From Polynucleobacter sp. (GTDB taxonomy: Bacteria > Pseudomonadota > Gammaproteobacteria > Burkholderiales > Burkholderiaceae), in the NCBI RefSeq assembly GCF_030693775.1, contig NZ_JAUXZY010000001.1, positions 1 to 64,000 on the forward strand: a DNA stretch of 64,000 nucleotides, written 5' to 3'. The translations under genes and the position numbers were made by a program. Numbering within the stretch: the stretch's first letter is position 1; each line of letters begins with the position of its first letter. Under the pieces are notes generated by a model. That model ran no database searches, had not been told where the DNA came from, and saw nothing but the letters and a program-made list of their open reading frames with translations. Positions 26,085 through 40,726 of this stretch are shown here, piece after piece.

Positions 26085-27500
26085 CTAATTTTTGGTTGCA
26101 AGCACCCTCCTCAGGCGCTCAAGGGTTTCGGCCTTCCCTAGGATGACCAAGACGGCGTCAATCGCTGGGGTTTGAGTGGTGGCAAAGAGAGCGTAGCGAA
26201 CAGGCATGGCCAAGGCCGGCATCTTCAGTTGATGCTGGGTTAAGACGGCCTTAAATGCGGCTGAATACCCCTCTTTACTGCCATCACTCGCCTCAAATGC
26301 CGCAATCAAATCAGCCAATGCAGGACGTATATTCGCCGGAATATTGGTATCAATTTCCTGCTGTGAAAACGCGGGTGCTGGCATGTAAAACAGCTTAGCG
26401 CCATCGGCAATTTCCAGCAAGGTATTGGCACGGTCTTTCAGGAGCCCCACTACCTGAACAAAGTCCGGGCCCTGCCCCGCTTCTGGAATAGCAATCCCGC
26501 GCTCGAGAGCAAATGGCTTGACCTGCTCCGCCAGTTTTGCCGCATCGCTATGCTGAATGTAATGGTGGTTCAGCCAGAGTAACTTTTCAGGGTTGTGCTG
26601 CGCCGGGGAGCGCCCCAAATGATCCAAATCAAACCACCCTACAAATTGATCGCGGGTAAAGACTTCAGCATCACCATGTGCCCAGCCGAGCCGTGCTAAG
26701 TAATTCAGAATGGCCTCAGGTAAATAGCCTTCACGCTGGTAATCGCGCACACTCATAGCGCCATTACGCTTACTCATCTTTTCGCCATCCTCATTGAGGA
26801 CGGTCGGTAAATGCGCATAAATCGGCGGCGTACCACCCAAAGCGCGCATGATATTGATTTGACGAGGGGTGTTGTTGACGTGATCATCGCCACGAATCAC
26901 GTGGGTAATCTGCATATCAATGTCATCGACAACTACGCAAAAGTTATACGTCGGCGTACCATCAGGCCGAGCAATTACGAGGTCATCGAGTTCGTCATTA
27001 CTGATCTCGATTTGTCCTTTGACGGCATCTTGCCAGATAACCGAACCGCCAATGGGATTCTTAAAGCGAATGACTGGCAATACGCCCTCCGGAACCGGTG
27101 GCAAAATCTTACCCGGCTCTGGTCGCCATAGACCGTTGTAGCGCGGCTTCTCTTTATTTGCCATCTGCTGATCGCGCAAGGCATTCAGTTCGGCCTCACT
27201 CATATAACAAGGGTACGCAAGGCCGGATTTCAGCATCTCTGCAATCACTTCACGGTAGCGATCCATGTGCTGCATTTGATAGATGGGGCCTTCGTCGATA
27301 TCAAGTCCAAGCCAGGCCATGCCATCGATGATGACGTCTACCGCCTCTTGGGAGGAGCGTTCTAAGTCAGTATCTTCAATGCGGAGAATAAAGTCACCGC
27401 CATGATGGCGCGCAAAAGCCCACGGATACAGCGCGCTGCGTAGATTGCCGAGGTGGATAAAGCCAGTCGGACTGGGTGCAAATCGGGTACGTATAGACAT
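26085..27500 (-). CDS. gltX: Glutamate-tRNA ligase
   Basis: Charges tRNA-Glu. The 471-residue class I synthetase has the HIGH-like element [14 protein letters not shown] (about 10-23), the zinc-region/discriminating site [20 protein letters not shown] and the KMSKS-like EKMSKRNGA. It is followed by tRNA-Ala, tRNA-Glu and tRNA-Asp on the same strand, plausibly the same transcript. It is divergent from hslO. A promoter TTGCCT-N17-GATAAT ends 7 nt before the ATG, giving little or no leader. Confidence 0.97.
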   Translation of the reverse strand: MSIRTRFAPSPTGFIHLGNLRSALYPWAFARHHGGDFILRIEDTDLERSSQEAVDVIIDGMAWLGLDIDEGPIYQMQHMDRYREVIAEMLKSGLAYPCYMSEAELNALRDQQMANKEKPRYNGLWRPEPGKILPPVPEGVLPVIRFKNPIGGSVIWQDAVKGQIEISNDELDDLVIARPDGTPTYNFCVVVDDIDMQITHVIRGDDHVNNTPRQINIMRALGGTPPIYAHLPTVLNEDGEKMSKRNGAMSVRDYQREGYLPEAILNYLARLGWAHGDAEVFTRDQFVGWFDLDHLGRSPAQHNPEKLLWLNHHYIQHSDAAKLAEQVKPFALERGIAIPEAGQGPDFVQVVGLLKDRANTLLEIADGAKLFYMPAPAFSQQEIDTNIPANIRPALADLIAAFEASDGSKEGYSAAFKAVLTQHQLKMPALAMPVRYALFATTQTPAIDAVLVILGKAETLERLRRVLATKN

Positions 27501-27507
27501 AGCCAGT

Positions 27508-27536
27508 ATTATCTCAGGTCAACCAAATCAAGGCAA
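27508..27536 (-). promoter_or_regulatory. Predicted gltX promoter
   Basis: On the minus strand TTGCCT (27536-27531), a 17-nt spacer and GATAAT (27513-27508) form a sigma-70-like promoter. The -10 element is 7 nt from the gltX ATG, so the mRNA is predicted to start at or next to the start codon. Confidence 0.55.
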
Positions 27537-27556
27537 AACCAAGGATACTTTGGCTT

Positions 27557-28522
27557 ATGAATGAACTGCTTGTCTTTGTATGCGATGGCGCCCCTGTTCG
27601 CGGCGAAATTGTCTCAATTAGTACTGCATGGCAGGCGGTATTAGCGCGGCGTGATGACCCCCCTGTTATTCGTCAGATTTTGGGCGATTTTGTCGCGGCT
27701 GCAACCCTGCTAAGTGCCAGCCTTAAATTTGATGGCACCCTGATTATTCAGGCGCAAAGCAAGGGGCCAATTTCCCTCTTGGTGGTGGAGTGCAGCTCAA
27801 AACTCACCATGCGTGCCACAGTCAAGTTATCAGTAGAGCCTACTGAGATTGATCCGAATGCCACGCTAGCGGATTTACTGGATGCCGCCAATACCGGCCG
27901 TCTGGTGATTACACTGGATCCAGCCGAGCGTCAGCCTGGACAACCGCCCTATCAAGGCATCGTTGCCCTCCAGCAAGGCCGGAATGGCATTGCCGTTCCT
28001 GTTACGAATGCTGCCGAAGCCATCATGCTATACATGCGCCATTCGGAACAATTGGAGACCCGCATTTGGCTCGCTTCCAATGAAAAAGTGGTGGGCGGTC
28101 TACTGTTGCAACGCTTACCCAATTCGGGCGGCCATGTGCATCTTGATCCTCAGGCTGCAGCCGAGGGCTGGAGTCGCATTCAGGCGCTGGGCGAAACCAT
28201 TACTACGGATGAGTTGCTTGAGCTCAGCCCCGAGACCACATTACGCCGGCTCTTTTTAAATGAATCCAGTGAAGCTGGCGTTCGAGCTTTCCCGACAAGG
28301 CCAGTCCAGTTTGCCTGCCGTTGCTCACGCCTCAAGGTGGCCGATGTTTTGCGCATGCTTGGGGAAGAGGAAGTAAACAGCATTCTTGCTGAACAGGGTG
28401 CAGTGGAAACCGGTTGTGAGTTTTGCGGCAAGGCTTACCGATTTGATGCGGTGGACTGCATCCAGGTGTTCAAGACTGACTTACTTACGGATGCCACCCG
28501 GCCGCCATCGGGCGGACATTAA
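27557..28522 (+). CDS. hslO: Hsp33 redox-regulated chaperone
   Basis: Hsp33 is activated by oxidation and holds unfolded proteins. The 321-residue product has the family fold and the C-terminal zinc cysteines as CRCS ... TGCEFCGK (C-x-C then C-x2-C), the redox switch. The start ATG 27557 has no Shine-Dalgarno; a GATACT hexamer is 7 nt upstream. The gene is convergent with ftsB; the two stop codons lie in the arms of one inverted repeat. Confidence 0.94.
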   Translation: MNELLVFVCDGAPVRGEIVSISTAWQAVLARRDDPPVIRQILGDFVAAATLLSASLKFDGTLIIQAQSKGPISLLVVECSSKLTMRATVKLSVEPTEIDPNATLADLLDAANTGRLVITLDPAERQPGQPPYQGIVALQQGRNGIAVPVTNAAEAIMLYMRHSEQLETRIWLASNEKVVGGLLLQRLPNSGGHVHLDPQAAAEGWSRIQALGETITTDELLELSPETTLRRLFLNESSEAGVRAFPTRPVQFACRCSRLKVADVLRMLGEEEVNSILAEQGAVETGCEFCGKAYRFDAVDCIQVFKTDLLTDATRPPSGGH

Positions 28523-28536
28523 GCAGATCCTGCTTA
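28520..28536. repeat. 17-bp inverted repeat containing both stop codons of hslO and ftsB
   Basis: TAAGCAG, ATC, CTGCTTA. The left arm starts with the hslO TAA and the right arm ends with the complement of the ftsB TAA. It may fold in both transcripts but has no T-tract, so it is not a clear intrinsic terminator. Confidence 0.6.
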
Positions 28537-28866
28537 CTGCGGTTTTTGCGCCTCTTTGGCGAGCGCATCCTGCTTTGCCTCTGCTACGGATTTATCGCTA
28601 GGCAGAATTTGTACAAAGTACTCGCCCTCTTTCAGCATGCCATGCTCTGCCCGAGCCCGTTCTTCAATCGCGCGCGTTCCTGATTTCAGGTCATTCACAT
28701 CGCCGGCTAACTTCGTATTGCGCAGTGCTAGGGCTTGATTCAACTCTTTCTGATCTTTGAGTTGCTTTTCCATCTCGTAGACCTTGAACCAGCCGCCCTT
28801 CCCAAGCCATAGGGGGTACTGAATGGCAATCAGCAAACCAAACATGGAGTAGATAATGAGTCGCAT
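28534..28866 (-). CDS. ftsB: Cell division protein FtsB
   Basis: A bitopic division protein that forms the FtsQLB complex. The 110 residues have one N-terminal membrane segment (about 3-20, [20 protein letters not shown]), a coiled coil ([20 protein letters not shown], about 33-65) and the tail [19 protein letters not shown] typical of DivIC/FtsB. It follows eno on the same strand, the usual eno-ftsB order. Confidence 0.93.
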   Translation of the reverse strand: MRLIIYSMFGLLIAIQYPLWLGKGGWFKVYEMEKQLKDQKELNQALALRNTKLAGDVNDLKSGTRAIEERARAEHGMLKEGEYFVQILPSDKSVAEAKQDALAKEAQKPQ

Positions 28867-28897
28867 GGCCTATGAAGGTCGAGGTCGATGTCGACTG

Positions 28898-32728
<3,831 letters not shown>

Positions 32729-32835
32729 CTAATTATAACGATACCTCTACCCGAGTCCAGAATTTGACCTAGCAGTAAAATCCATAATGTAGGCCAATTC
32801 GGCCCCAGACCCAATCGACTCAAGAGTGAGAAGAC

Positions 32836-33024
32836 ATGCGCTTTGTATGTGCCCTTTTAATCAGCGTTCTCTCCCTATTCTATTTTTTGCCGTTTGCCAT
32901 TGCGTTTTACAAAAAACGGATCAATACCGGGGCTATTTTTGCCCTAAATCTGTTTTTGGGCTGGTCTTTGGTTGGGTGGGTCATTGCCTTGGTTTGGGCC
33001 CTCAAGGCCGAGCACACTATTTAG
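32836..33024 (+). CDS. Superinfection-immunity-like small membrane protein
   Basis: A 62-residue protein, almost all of it two membrane helices (about 5-25 and 34-55). The segment YKKRINTGAIFALNLFLGWSLVGWVIALVWAL matches the Imm_superinfect family (similar to the T4 Imm protein), where NxFLGWTxxGWVxALxWA is the usual signature. Start ATG 32836 with GAGTGAGAAG upstream. An intrinsic terminator follows. Whether this chromosomal copy blocks phage DNA entry is unproven. Confidence 0.8.
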   Translation: MRFVCALLISVLSLFYFLPFAIAFYKKRINTGAIFALNLFLGWSLVGWVIALVWALKAEHTI

Positions 33025-33046
33025 GGTCTTTAGGGTCCCGAAATCG

Positions 33047-33077
33047 GCTATTTAGCCCTATTTAATAGCTTTTTTTA
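33047..33077 (+). terminator. Intrinsic terminator after the superinfection-immunity-like gene
   Basis: GCTATT (33047-33052) pairs with AATAGC (33064-33069), followed by eight T (33070-33077). An alternative GGCTA/TAGCC stem overlaps the left arm. Confidence 0.65.
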
Positions 33078-33117
33078 CAAATTTTATTGTCCATAAACCA
33101 GCCAAAACATTACAATT

Positions 33118-33137
33118 GACTTGATCGAGGTCAAGTC
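33118..33137. promoter_or_regulatory. FNR/CRP-like palindrome upstream of acnB
   Basis: GACTTGATCGAGGTCAAGTC has perfect 7-bp arms around a 6-nt centre. Inside it TTGATCGAGGTCAA differs at one base from the FNR consensus TTGAT-N4-ATCAA. It lies 57 nt before the acnB ATG, where an FNR/ANR-type regulator could control transcription. Confidence 0.5.
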
Positions 33138-33193
33138 CTTTACCGATCTCGCATTGCCATTCGATTGATAACCCCTTATTCATAGGAAACGCG

Positions 33194-35779
33194 ATGTTAG
33201 AAGCTTACAACGCCCATGTTGCAGAACGTGCAGCACTTGGCATCCCTGCCCTGCCCTTAACCAAAGATCAGACCGCTGAGCTGATTGGTTTGTTGAAAAA
33301 CCCCCCAAGGGGTAAAGAGGCGGAGCTGGTTGATCTCATAAGCTACCGTGTTCCCGCTGGCGTTGATGAGGCCGCCAAAGTAAAAGCTGAATTTTTAGCT
33401 GCAGTGGCCAAAGGAACTGATAAATCCCCCCTCATTTCCCGTGTTAAAGCCACCGAGCTGCTCGGCACCATGCTGGGCGGCTACAACATTGCCCCCTTGG
33501 TTGAATTGCTGGCAGATGCAGAGTGCGCCGCAGCCGCAGCCGAGGCGCTCAAGAAAACCCTCTTGATGTTTGATTACTTTAATGACGTTCAAGAGATGGC
33601 TGAGAAAGGCAATGCCCATGCGAAGTCGGTGATGCAAAGCTGGGCCGATGCTGAATGGTTTACGAGTCGCCCTGCCGTTCCCGAGAGCATGACCTTGACC
33701 GTCTTTAAGGTCACTGGTGAGACCAATACCGATGACCTGTCGCCAGCGCCGGATGCGTGGAGCCGCCCGGACATTCCGCTGCATGCCACTGTAATGCTAA
33801 AAAATCCCCGCGCTGGCATCGAGCCAGATGAGACGGGCGTACGTGGCCCTATGAAGCAGATTGAGGCTTTGCAGAAAAAAGGTCATCAAATTGCCTATGT
33901 TGGCGACGTAGTTGGTACAGGATCTTCCCGCAAATCAGCCACCAACTCGGTGCTCTGGTGGACTGGCCAAGACATCCCCTTTGTGCCCAACAAGCGCTTT
34001 GGCGGTGTTTGCCTTGGAACCAAGATTGCCCCGATCTTCTTTAACACCATGGAAGACGCTGGTGCATTGCCCATTGAGCTCGACGTCAATCAAATGAATA
34101 TGGGCGACGTGATTGAATTGCGCCCATACGAAGGTAAGGCGTTTAAAAACGGTGCTGAGATTGCTGCGTTTTCACTCAAGTCCCCCGTGATTTTGGATGA
34201 AGTACGCGCTGGCGGCCGTATTCCGCTGATCGTGGGTCGCGGACTTACTGCTAAGGCGCGCGCTGCCTTGGGCCTTCCAGCATCGACTGAATTCCGCTTG
34301 CCGATTAGTCCGCCAGACAATAAAAAAGGCTTTAGCTTGGCGCAAAAAATGGTGGGTCGCGCGTGTGGCTTGCCTGAAGGTCAAGGCGTACGTCCTGGAA
34401 CCTATTGTGAACCCCACATGACCACGGTTGGCTCCCAAGATACGACCGGCCCAATGACTCGTGACGAACTCAAAGATTTGGCTTGCCTAGGCTTTTCAGC
34501 CGACCTGATGATGCAATCGTTTTGCCACACCTCGGCATACCCCAAGCCAGTGGATATTCGTACCCACCACGAGCTGCCTTCCTTCATGACCAATCGCGGC
34601 GGCGTTTCCTTGCGTCCGGGCGATGGGGTGATTCATAGCTGGCTCAATCGCCTGCTCTTGCCCGACACCTGCGGCACGGGTGGCGATAGCCATACCCGTT
34701 TCCCAATTGGTATTTCATTCCCAGCTGGATCTGGCTTAGTTGCGTTTGCTGCAGCAACCGGTGTGATGCCGCTCGATATGCCAGAGTCAGTATTGATTCG
34801 CTTTAAAGGAAACATGCAGCCTGGTATTACCCTGCGTGATTTAGTGAACGCGATTCCACTCTATGCGATTAAGCGCGGCTTACTGACAGTAGAAAAGCAA
34901 GGCAAGAAGAATATTTTCTCAGGCCGTATTTTGGAGATCGAAGGCTTGCCTGATCTCAAAGTAGAGCAGGCTTTTGAATTGTCAGATGCTTCGGCCGAAC
35001 GCTCTGCTGGTGGCTGCACCGTGCATTTAAATAAAGAGCCGATCATTGAGTACATGCGCTCGAACATCACCTTAATGAAGTGGATGATTGCCAATGGCTA
35101 CGAGGATGCACGTACTTTAGGTCGCCGTATTAAAGCCATGGAAGCCTGGATTGCGAATCCACAGTTACTCAAGGCCGATGCCAATGCAGATTATGCTGAG
35201 ATCATTGAAATCGACATTAGCGAAATCAAAGAACCTATCCTCGCCTGCCCCAATGATCCAGACGATGTGAAATTCCTCTCCGAAGTATCGGGAACCAAGA
35301 TTGATGAGGTCTTTATCGGCTCTTGCATGACTAATATTGGTCACTTCCGTGCTGCTGGAAAAGTACTCGAAGGCAAAACGGATATCCCAACGCGCTTGTG
35401 GATCGCGCCTCCAACCAAAATGGATGCCATGGTCCTCACTGAAGAAGGTTACTACGGGATTCTCGGGCGTACAGGTGCTCGCATGGAAGCGCCTGGCTGC
35501 TCCTTATGCATGGGTAACCAAGCGTCGATGCGCAAAGGCGCCACGGCGGTTTCGACCTCGACTCGCAACTTCCCTAACCGTTTAGGCATTGATACCAATG
35601 TCTTCCTGGCTTCTGCTGAACTCTCTGCTGTTGCTGCACTCTTGGGCCGCATTCCGACTATGCAGGAGTACCTCGATCAACTGGGTTCGCTCAACGCGAA
35701 GGCAGATGAGGTTTATCGCTACATGAACTTTGACAAGATCAAGTCCTTTAGTGATGTTGCTGATACTGTCACGGTTTAA
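33194..35779 (+). CDS. acnB: Bifunctional aconitate hydratase B / 2-methylisocitrate dehydratase
   Basis: Isomerises citrate to isocitrate in the TCA cycle; AcnB may also act on 2-methyl-cis-aconitate and bind RNA in its apo form. The 861-residue protein has the AcnB domain order: N-terminal HEAT-like domain (about 1-160), swivel domain, then the catalytic domains with the Fe-S cysteines in [10 protein letters not shown] and [24 protein letters not shown] lies before ATG 33194. An inverted repeat lies in the leader and an intrinsic terminator follows the gene. Confidence 0.97.
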   Translation: MLEAYNAHVAERAALGIPALPLTKDQTAELIGLLKNPPRGKEAELVDLISYRVPAGVDEAAKVKAEFLAAVAKGTDKSPLISRVKATELLGTMLGGYNIAPLVELLADAECAAAAAEALKKTLLMFDYFNDVQEMAEKGNAHAKSVMQSWADAEWFTSRPAVPESMTLTVFKVTGETNTDDLSPAPDAWSRPDIPLHATVMLKNPRAGIEPDETGVRGPMKQIEALQKKGHQIAYVGDVVGTGSSRKSATNSVLWWTGQDIPFVPNKRFGGVCLGTKIAPIFFNTMEDAGALPIELDVNQMNMGDVIELRPYEGKAFKNGAEIAAFSLKSPVILDEVRAGGRIPLIVGRGLTAKARAALGLPASTEFRLPISPPDNKKGFSLAQKMVGRACGLPEGQGVRPGTYCEPHMTTVGSQDTTGPMTRDELKDLACLGFSADLMMQSFCHTSAYPKPVDIRTHHELPSFMTNRGGVSLRPGDGVIHSWLNRLLLPDTCGTGGDSHTRFPIGISFPAGSGLVAFAAATGVMPLDMPESVLIRFKGNMQPGITLRDLVNAIPLYAIKRGLLTVEKQGKKNIFSGRILEIEGLPDLKVEQAFELSDASAERSAGGCTVHLNKEPIIEYMRSNITLMKWMIANGYEDARTLGRRIKAMEAWIANPQLLKADANADYAEIIEIDISEIKEPILACPNDPDDVKFLSEVSGTKIDEVFIGSCMTNIGHFRAAGKVLEGKTDIPTRLWIAPPTKMDAMVLTEEGYYGILGRTGARMEAPGCSLCMGNQASMRKGATAVSTSTRNFPNRLGIDTNVFLASAELSAVAALLGRIPTMQEYLDQLGSLNAKADEVYRYMNFDKIKSFSDVADTVTV

Positions 35780-35822
35780 GCAAGGTAGCTCAAAACTGAG
35801 CAAGGCGTAATTGCTTGCATTG

Positions 35823-35853
35823 AATAAGGGGATCATTGATCCCCTTATTTTTT
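35823..35853. terminator. Rho-independent terminator after acnB
   Basis: AATAAGGGGATCA (35823-35835), one-base loop centre, TGATCCCCTTATT (35837-35849) and a T-run. The A-rich 5' arm lets it serve the convergent minus-strand gene as well. Confidence 0.85.
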
Positions 35854-35880
35854 ACTCTAATCGGATTGAGGTATCGCGCT

Positions 35881-36642
35881 TTAGATATTCAGGGCGCTTT
35901 CTTGTCTGGCATTGGCATAGCGCAAGCCAGGCGCCCACGATGCGGTTGCTAAGCCCGTTTTTTCCTGAATCAGTTTGGCGCGCTTGACCACATCATTCCA
36001 CTCGGCATGTAAAAGCGGTCCCTTAAATGCCATGGCTACGACATTGCAGTCGTGGGATTCCGGAAACAGCAGAACGCGATTATCAAAGGCTTCGCAAATA
36101 TTGTTCAGGTTGATATCAAAGCTTTTATGCCGAGAAAACAAATTAACCGTTAAGACACCAGGTGACTTCAGCAAGTCATAGCAGCCAGAATAAAAATCAA
36201 GCGAGCTGGCCGATGGACCATCGCAGATAGCGTCGTACAAATCGACTTGCAAGGCATCAAAGCGATTATGAAGCTGCTCATCATGCACAAAAGCATGCGC
36301 ATCGATTTGCAAGGTCTTGAGACGACGATCATCGCTCGGGGTATAAAACATACTGCGCGCCGCAACGATGACAGCAGGGTTGACTTCGACCACTGTATTT
36401 TTGACGGCTGGGCAATGCAGGTGCGTAAATTTAGTCAATGCACCGGTGCCAAGACCCAATTGGGCGACTTGCATTCCGGGCTTGGTCTCTAAAAATAAAA
36501 GCCAAGCCATCATTTGCTGGTTGTATTCCAGGTAGATTTCATTGGGGTCGCGCAAACGCATTGCCCCTTGAATCAACTCCGTACCGAAATGCAAATACCG
36601 AATGCCGCCCGATTCGGAAAAGGTGACTGGCTCCATCAACAT
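35881..36642 (-). CDS. Spermidine-synthase-like methyltransferase-fold protein
   Basis: A 253-residue protein with the Rossmann-like fold of spermidine/spermine synthases: VAQLGLGTGALTKF (SAM-type glycine loop, about 60-74), TVVEVNPAVI (acidic residue after strand 2) and the aspartate loop DALQVDLYDAI. Bona fide SpeE usually has GGGDGG in the glycine loop, so this is a divergent paralog; substrate is unclear. It begins 7 nt after purL on the same strand, so it is cotranscribed with purL. Confidence 0.8.
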   Translation of the reverse strand: MLMEPVTFSESGGIRYLHFGTELIQGAMRLRDPNEIYLEYNQQMMAWLLFLETKPGMQVAQLGLGTGALTKFTHLHCPAVKNTVVEVNPAVIVAARSMFYTPSDDRRLKTLQIDAHAFVHDEQLHNRFDALQVDLYDAICDGPSASSLDFYSGCYDLLKSPGVLTVNLFSRHKSFDINLNNICEAFDNRVLLFPESHDCNVVAMAFKGPLLHAEWNDVVKRAKLIQEKTGLATASWAPGLRYANARQESALNI

Positions 36643-36649
36643 GATTGCA

Positions 36650-39600
36650 CTACGCTATCCAGCGGCGGGCATTGCGGAATAAGCGCATCCATGGACTTGC
36701 CCCATCAGGGGTTTGTTGCCAATGACTTGGTGACCAGCTCATCTGCGCCGCGCGGAACACGCGCTCGGGATGGGGCATCATCACCGTAAAGCGACCATCA
36801 GCCGTCGTTACGCCAGTGAGGCCGCCAGGAGAGCCATTGGGGTTCATCGGATACGTTTCGGTTGGATTGCCGCGGTGATCGACAAAACGCAATGCAGCTA
36901 AGCCTTTACTTTGCAGTGTTGCTAAATCGCCCTGCTGACTAAAATTAGCAAAGCCTTCGCCATGCGCAATCGCAATCGGAATCTGACTACCTTCCATGCC
37001 TTGCAGCAGAATGGATGGTGACTGAAGCACCTCTGCCATTACAAGCCGCGCTTCGTATTGCTCCGATTGATTGCGGGTGAACTTGGGCCAGGCATCGGCT
37101 CCTGGAATGATCCCTGCCAGGTTGCTCATCATCTGGCAACCATTACATACGCCGAGCGCAAAGCTATCCGAGCGATTAAAGAAGCTCGAAAACTGATCAC
37201 GCAATTGCGCATTAAATAAAATGGTTTTGGCCCAGCCCTCACCAGCACCAAGTACGTCACCGTAACTAAATCCGCCACAGGCAACCAGACCACGGAAGTC
37301 AGCTAATTTAGCTTTGCCGGAAATTAAATCCGACATATGAACGTCGTAGGTATCAAAGCCTGCCCAGTCCATGGCATATGCCATTTCCACATGGGAGTTC
37401 ACGCCCTGCTCGCGCAAAATCGCCATTTTGGGGCGGGCGCCTGTATTTACAAATGGGGCAGAAACATCCTCCGCGACATCAAATGTCAATTTTGGTGTCA
37501 GACCTGGATCGGTGATGTCATCGAGTAAAGCATATTCACTATCGGCACACGATGGGTTATCGCGCAACCGGGCAATTTGCCAGCTGGTGCTTTGCCATGT
37601 CTTGTGAAGCACTTCACGTGGCTCTGCATAAATACTCTTAGCATCACGCCAAATCTCAATTCGGCCGGTGGTGTTTGGTTTGCCAATCACATGGCTACAG
37701 GCGCTGAGGCCAACCTTACGCAATACTGCAAACACGGCATCCCGATCTGCGCGCCGAATCTGAATAACGGCGCCTAGCTCTTCATTAAACAGGGCTCGAA
37801 TCGTTTGCTCATGGCGGCGACCCGATACTTGCTGCGCCCAATTTTTCGCATCCCCATAATCGGGCTCTTGATTCAAATCGACCGCAATCATGTCGACATT
37901 TATCGAAACGCCGCAGTGGGAGGCAAAGGCCATTTCAGCTATGGTGGCTAAGAGCCCGCCATCCGAACGGTCATGGTAGGCCAAGAGTTGACCTGCAGCA
38001 CGCAATTCGATAATGGCAGTTGCAAGCGCTTTGAGATCATTGGGATCATCTAGGTTCGCTGCAGCTTTACCGGATTGATTTAACACTTGAGCCAGTATGC
38101 TGCCAGCCATGCGGTTTTTGCCGCGACCTAAATCAATCAAAATCAGTTCGGTCTCGAGGGGCTGTCCGTGCTCTTCGCGGTGCAACAGCGGTGTGCTAGT
38201 TTTACGTGCATCGGCTACCTGCGCAAATGCCGAGATCACCAAGGAAACAGGCGAAATCACTTTTTTAGTGCTATCGCCATCGCGCCATTCGGTTGCCATC
38301 GATAAGGAATCTTTCCCTACCGGAATCGATATACCTAATGCGGGGCACAATTCCATGCCGACTGCCTTCACGGAGTCAAAGAGTTTGGCATCTTCGCCAG
38401 GCTTGCCGCATGCCGCCATCCAGTTTGCTGATAACTTCACCGTATCGAGTCCGCTAATATCGGCCGCCAATAAATTAGTAATGGCCTCACCCACTGCCAT
38501 GCGGGCTGCTGCAGGCGCATCGATCACAGCGATTGGGGTGCGCTCACCCATCGACATAGCTTCGCCACGGTAACCCACATAATCCATCATTGTCACGGCG
38601 CAATCGGCAACCGGAACCTGCCATGGGCCAACCAGTTGGTCACGTGCATTCAGTCCGCCCACCGTGCGATCACCAATGGTGATCAAAAATAATTTGCTGG
38701 CGACAGTCGGCTGCTGCAACACCCAGGCAATGCATTCCTCTAACTTGGCGTCGGTGACATCGAGCTCAGTAAATTGCCGCTCAACATGAGTCACATCGCG
38801 GTGCATTTTGGGCGGCTTGCCCAGCAACACCTCCATCGGCATATCTATTGGGAATGCTGCATCCGAATGTGGCTGCTGCTTGCTATCGCCGAGACGCAAT
38901 TGACGCTCAGTAGTGGCATGTCCCACTACAGAGATAGGGCAACGCTCACGCTCACATAAGGCGGTTAGTAAATCCAAATGGGCAGCATCAATTGCCAATA
39001 CATAGCGCTCTTGTGATTCATTGCACCAAATCTCTGCCGGACTCATGCCGCTCTCTTCCAGCAAGATGCTACGCAACTGAAAGTCAGCCCCTAGCCCGGC
39101 GCCATCGGCCAGCTCTGGGAAGGCATTGGATAAACCGCCTGCACCCACGTCGTGAATGGAAATAATGGGATTTGCGGCGCCCATAGCGCGGCAAGCATTA
39201 ATCACTTCTTGTGCACGGCGTTCGATTTCTGGATTACCGCGCTGCACGGAATTGAAATCCAAATCAGCTGCATTGCTGCCGGTTGCCATCGAACTCGCAG
39301 TACCGCCGCCCATGCCAATGCGCATACCGGGGCCGCCCAACTGAACCAGTAAGTGCCCTGCTTTGATTTCTTTTTTGGCCGTATGGATTGCGTCAATATT
39401 GCCAATGCCGCCTGCAATCATGATGGGCTTGTGATAGCCATGGCGCAGGCCATTAATGGTTTGTTCAAATACTCGAAAATAGCCACCCAGAATCGGGCGC
39501 CCGAATTCATTATTAAAGGCAGCGCCACCGAGCGGGCCTTCAATCATGATCTGCAGTGGCGTCGCAATCCGCTCGGGCTTACCGTAGTGCGGTGCCTCCC

Positions 39601-40687
39601 AGGGCAAATTGCTTCCAGGAATATTTAAATTCGAAACGGAAAAGCCCGTGAGACCCGCTTTGGGTCTGCCGCCAATACCGGTGGCGCCCTCATCGCGTAT
39701 TTCGCCACCAGCACCCGTAGATGCCCCAGGGAAAGGAGCGATCGCTGTGGGGTGATTGTGCGTCTCGACCTTCATCAAGGTATGGGTCAGTCGCTGCTCT
39801 TTTTGGTAGCGCTGATCGGGGCCTTGCGGTACCCAGGTTTGCGCTTCGCAACCCTCCATAACGGCCGAGTTATCGGAGTACGCCACGATGGTTCCTTTGG
39901 GCTGGAGGCGGTGGGTATTGCGGATCATGCCAAATAAGGAAATATCTTGCTGCTTGCCATCAATCGTCCATGAGGCATTGAAGATTTTGTGCCGGCAATG
40001 TTCGCTATTGGCTTGCGCAAACATAATGAGCTCAACATCACTTGGGTCACGACCCAGGCGTTTAAAATTCTCAGCAAGGTAGGTAATCTCGTCTTCCGAG
40101 AGCGCAAGGCCCAACTCTAGGTTCGCTCTTTCTAAAGCAGCTTCACCCTCAGCTATCACTGGGATGCGCAGCAGTGGACGATCGGCAAGGGTTTGATAGA
40201 GTGGCGCAACCGCTTCAACCGAGTCCACGACGGTTTCTGTCATGCGGTCATGCAAGGCGGCCAATACGGTTTGCTGCTGATCTGCGCTAAGGGCTCGCTC
40301 AGCAAACCAGGTAAATTGAATGCCACGCTCAATGCGCAGCAATGGTAGACCGCATTGATGCGCAATATCGGTGGCCTTACTAGCCCATGGCGATACGGTA
40401 CCAAAGCGCGGAATCGCAATAGCCTGCGATGGTTGTGGCGATTTACTCAGGCTAGCTAACCACCCTGCTTTCGGTTCTACGCGTGTAAAAGGGGAGCCGT
40501 AGGTTAGGAGACCTTCCAAAACGAGAAGCTGGGTATCATCCAGCGCGGTCTCTGACCATACGAAATGGAGGTATTGCGCTTGTATGGCTGCTAGGGAAAT
40601 GCCCTGCTCTGCAAGCGAAGCTAAAAGCCGCTGTTGGCGGAAGGCTGAGAGGGCATCGGCCCCAGGCAAACAACGGAAAAAAGACAT
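36650..40687 (-). CDS. purL: Phosphoribosylformylglycinamidine synthase
   Basis: Single-chain PurL, the fourth step of purine synthesis (FGAR plus glutamine to FGAM). The 1345 residues show the N-terminal PurS-like domain, the synthetase core ([40 protein letters not shown]) and the C-terminal glutamine amidotransferase with nucleophile in [13 protein letters not shown] and the HGEGF site. TATAAT at 40694-40699 ends exactly 6 nt before the ATG, without a Shine-Dalgarno, suggesting a leaderless transcript. Its length is normal for betaproteobacteria. Confidence 0.97.
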   Translation of the reverse strand: MSFFRCLPGADALSAFRQQRLLASLAEQGISLAAIQAQYLHFVWSETALDDTQLLVLEGLLTYGSPFTRVEPKAGWLASLSKSPQPSQAIAIPRFGTVSPWASKATDIAHQCGLPLLRIERGIQFTWFAERALSADQQQTVLAALHDRMTETVVDSVEAVAPLYQTLADRPLLRIPVIAEGEAALERANLELGLALSEDEITYLAENFKRLGRDPSDVELIMFAQANSEHCRHKIFNASWTIDGKQQDISLFGMIRNTHRLQPKGTIVAYSDNSAVMEGCEAQTWVPQGPDQRYQKEQRLTHTLMKVETHNHPTAIAPFPGASTGAGGEIRDEGATGIGGRPKAGLTGFSVSNLNIPGSNLPWEAPHYGKPERIATPLQIMIEGPLGGAAFNNEFGRPILGGYFRVFEQTINGLRHGYHKPIMIAGGIGNIDAIHTAKKEIKAGHLLVQLGGPGMRIGMGGGTASSMATGSNAADLDFNSVQRGNPEIERRAQEVINACRAMGAANPIISIHDVGAGGLSNAFPELADGAGLGADFQLRSILLEESGMSPAEIWCNESQERYVLAIDAAHLDLLTALCERERCPISVVGHATTERQLRLGDSKQQPHSDAAFPIDMPMEVLLGKPPKMHRDVTHVERQFTELDVTDAKLEECIAWVLQQPTVASKLFLITIGDRTVGGLNARDQLVGPWQVPVADCAVTMMDYVGYRGEAMSMGERTPIAVIDAPAAARMAVGEAITNLLAADISGLDTVKLSANWMAACGKPGEDAKLFDSVKAVGMELCPALGISIPVGKDSLSMATEWRDGDSTKKVISPVSLVISAFAQVADARKTSTPLLHREEHGQPLETELILIDLGRGKNRMAGSILAQVLNQSGKAAANLDDPNDLKALATAIIELRAAGQLLAYHDRSDGGLLATIAEMAFASHCGVSINVDMIAVDLNQEPDYGDAKNWAQQVSGRRHEQTIRALFNEELGAVIQIRRADRDAVFAVLRKVGLSACSHVIGKPNTTGRIEIWRDAKSIYAEPREVLHKTWQSTSWQIARLRDNPSCADSEYALLDDITDPGLTPKLTFDVAEDVSAPFVNTGARPKMAILREQGVNSHVEMAYAMDWAGFDTYDVHMSDLISGKAKLADFRGLVACGGFSYGDVLGAGEGWAKTILFNAQLRDQFSSFFNRSDSFALGVCNGCQMMSNLAGIIPGADAWPKFTRNQSEQYEARLVMAEVLQSPSILLQGMEGSQIPIAIAHGEGFANFSQQGDLATLQSKGLAALRFVDHRGNPTETYPMNPNGSPGGLTGVTTADGRFTVMMPHPERVFRAAQMSWSPSHWQQTPDGASPWMRLFRNARRWIA

Positions 40688-40693
40688 TTGCCA

Positions 40694-40699
40694 ATTATA
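40694..40699 (-). promoter_or_regulatory. Predicted -10 element of a leaderless purL promoter
   Basis: A consensus TATAAT on the minus strand is separated from the purL ATG by TGGCAA (6 nt), placing the expected start site on the A of the start codon. No good -35 is seen at 16-18 nt upstream and no Shine-Dalgarno is present. Confidence 0.5.
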
Positions 40700-40726
40700 A
40701 GGTTTGGACCAAAAACCTCCGTATTT

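Noticed and set aside
38097..38573. 158-residue plus-strand frame
   Set aside because: Antisense to purL; no ribosome site or known motif.
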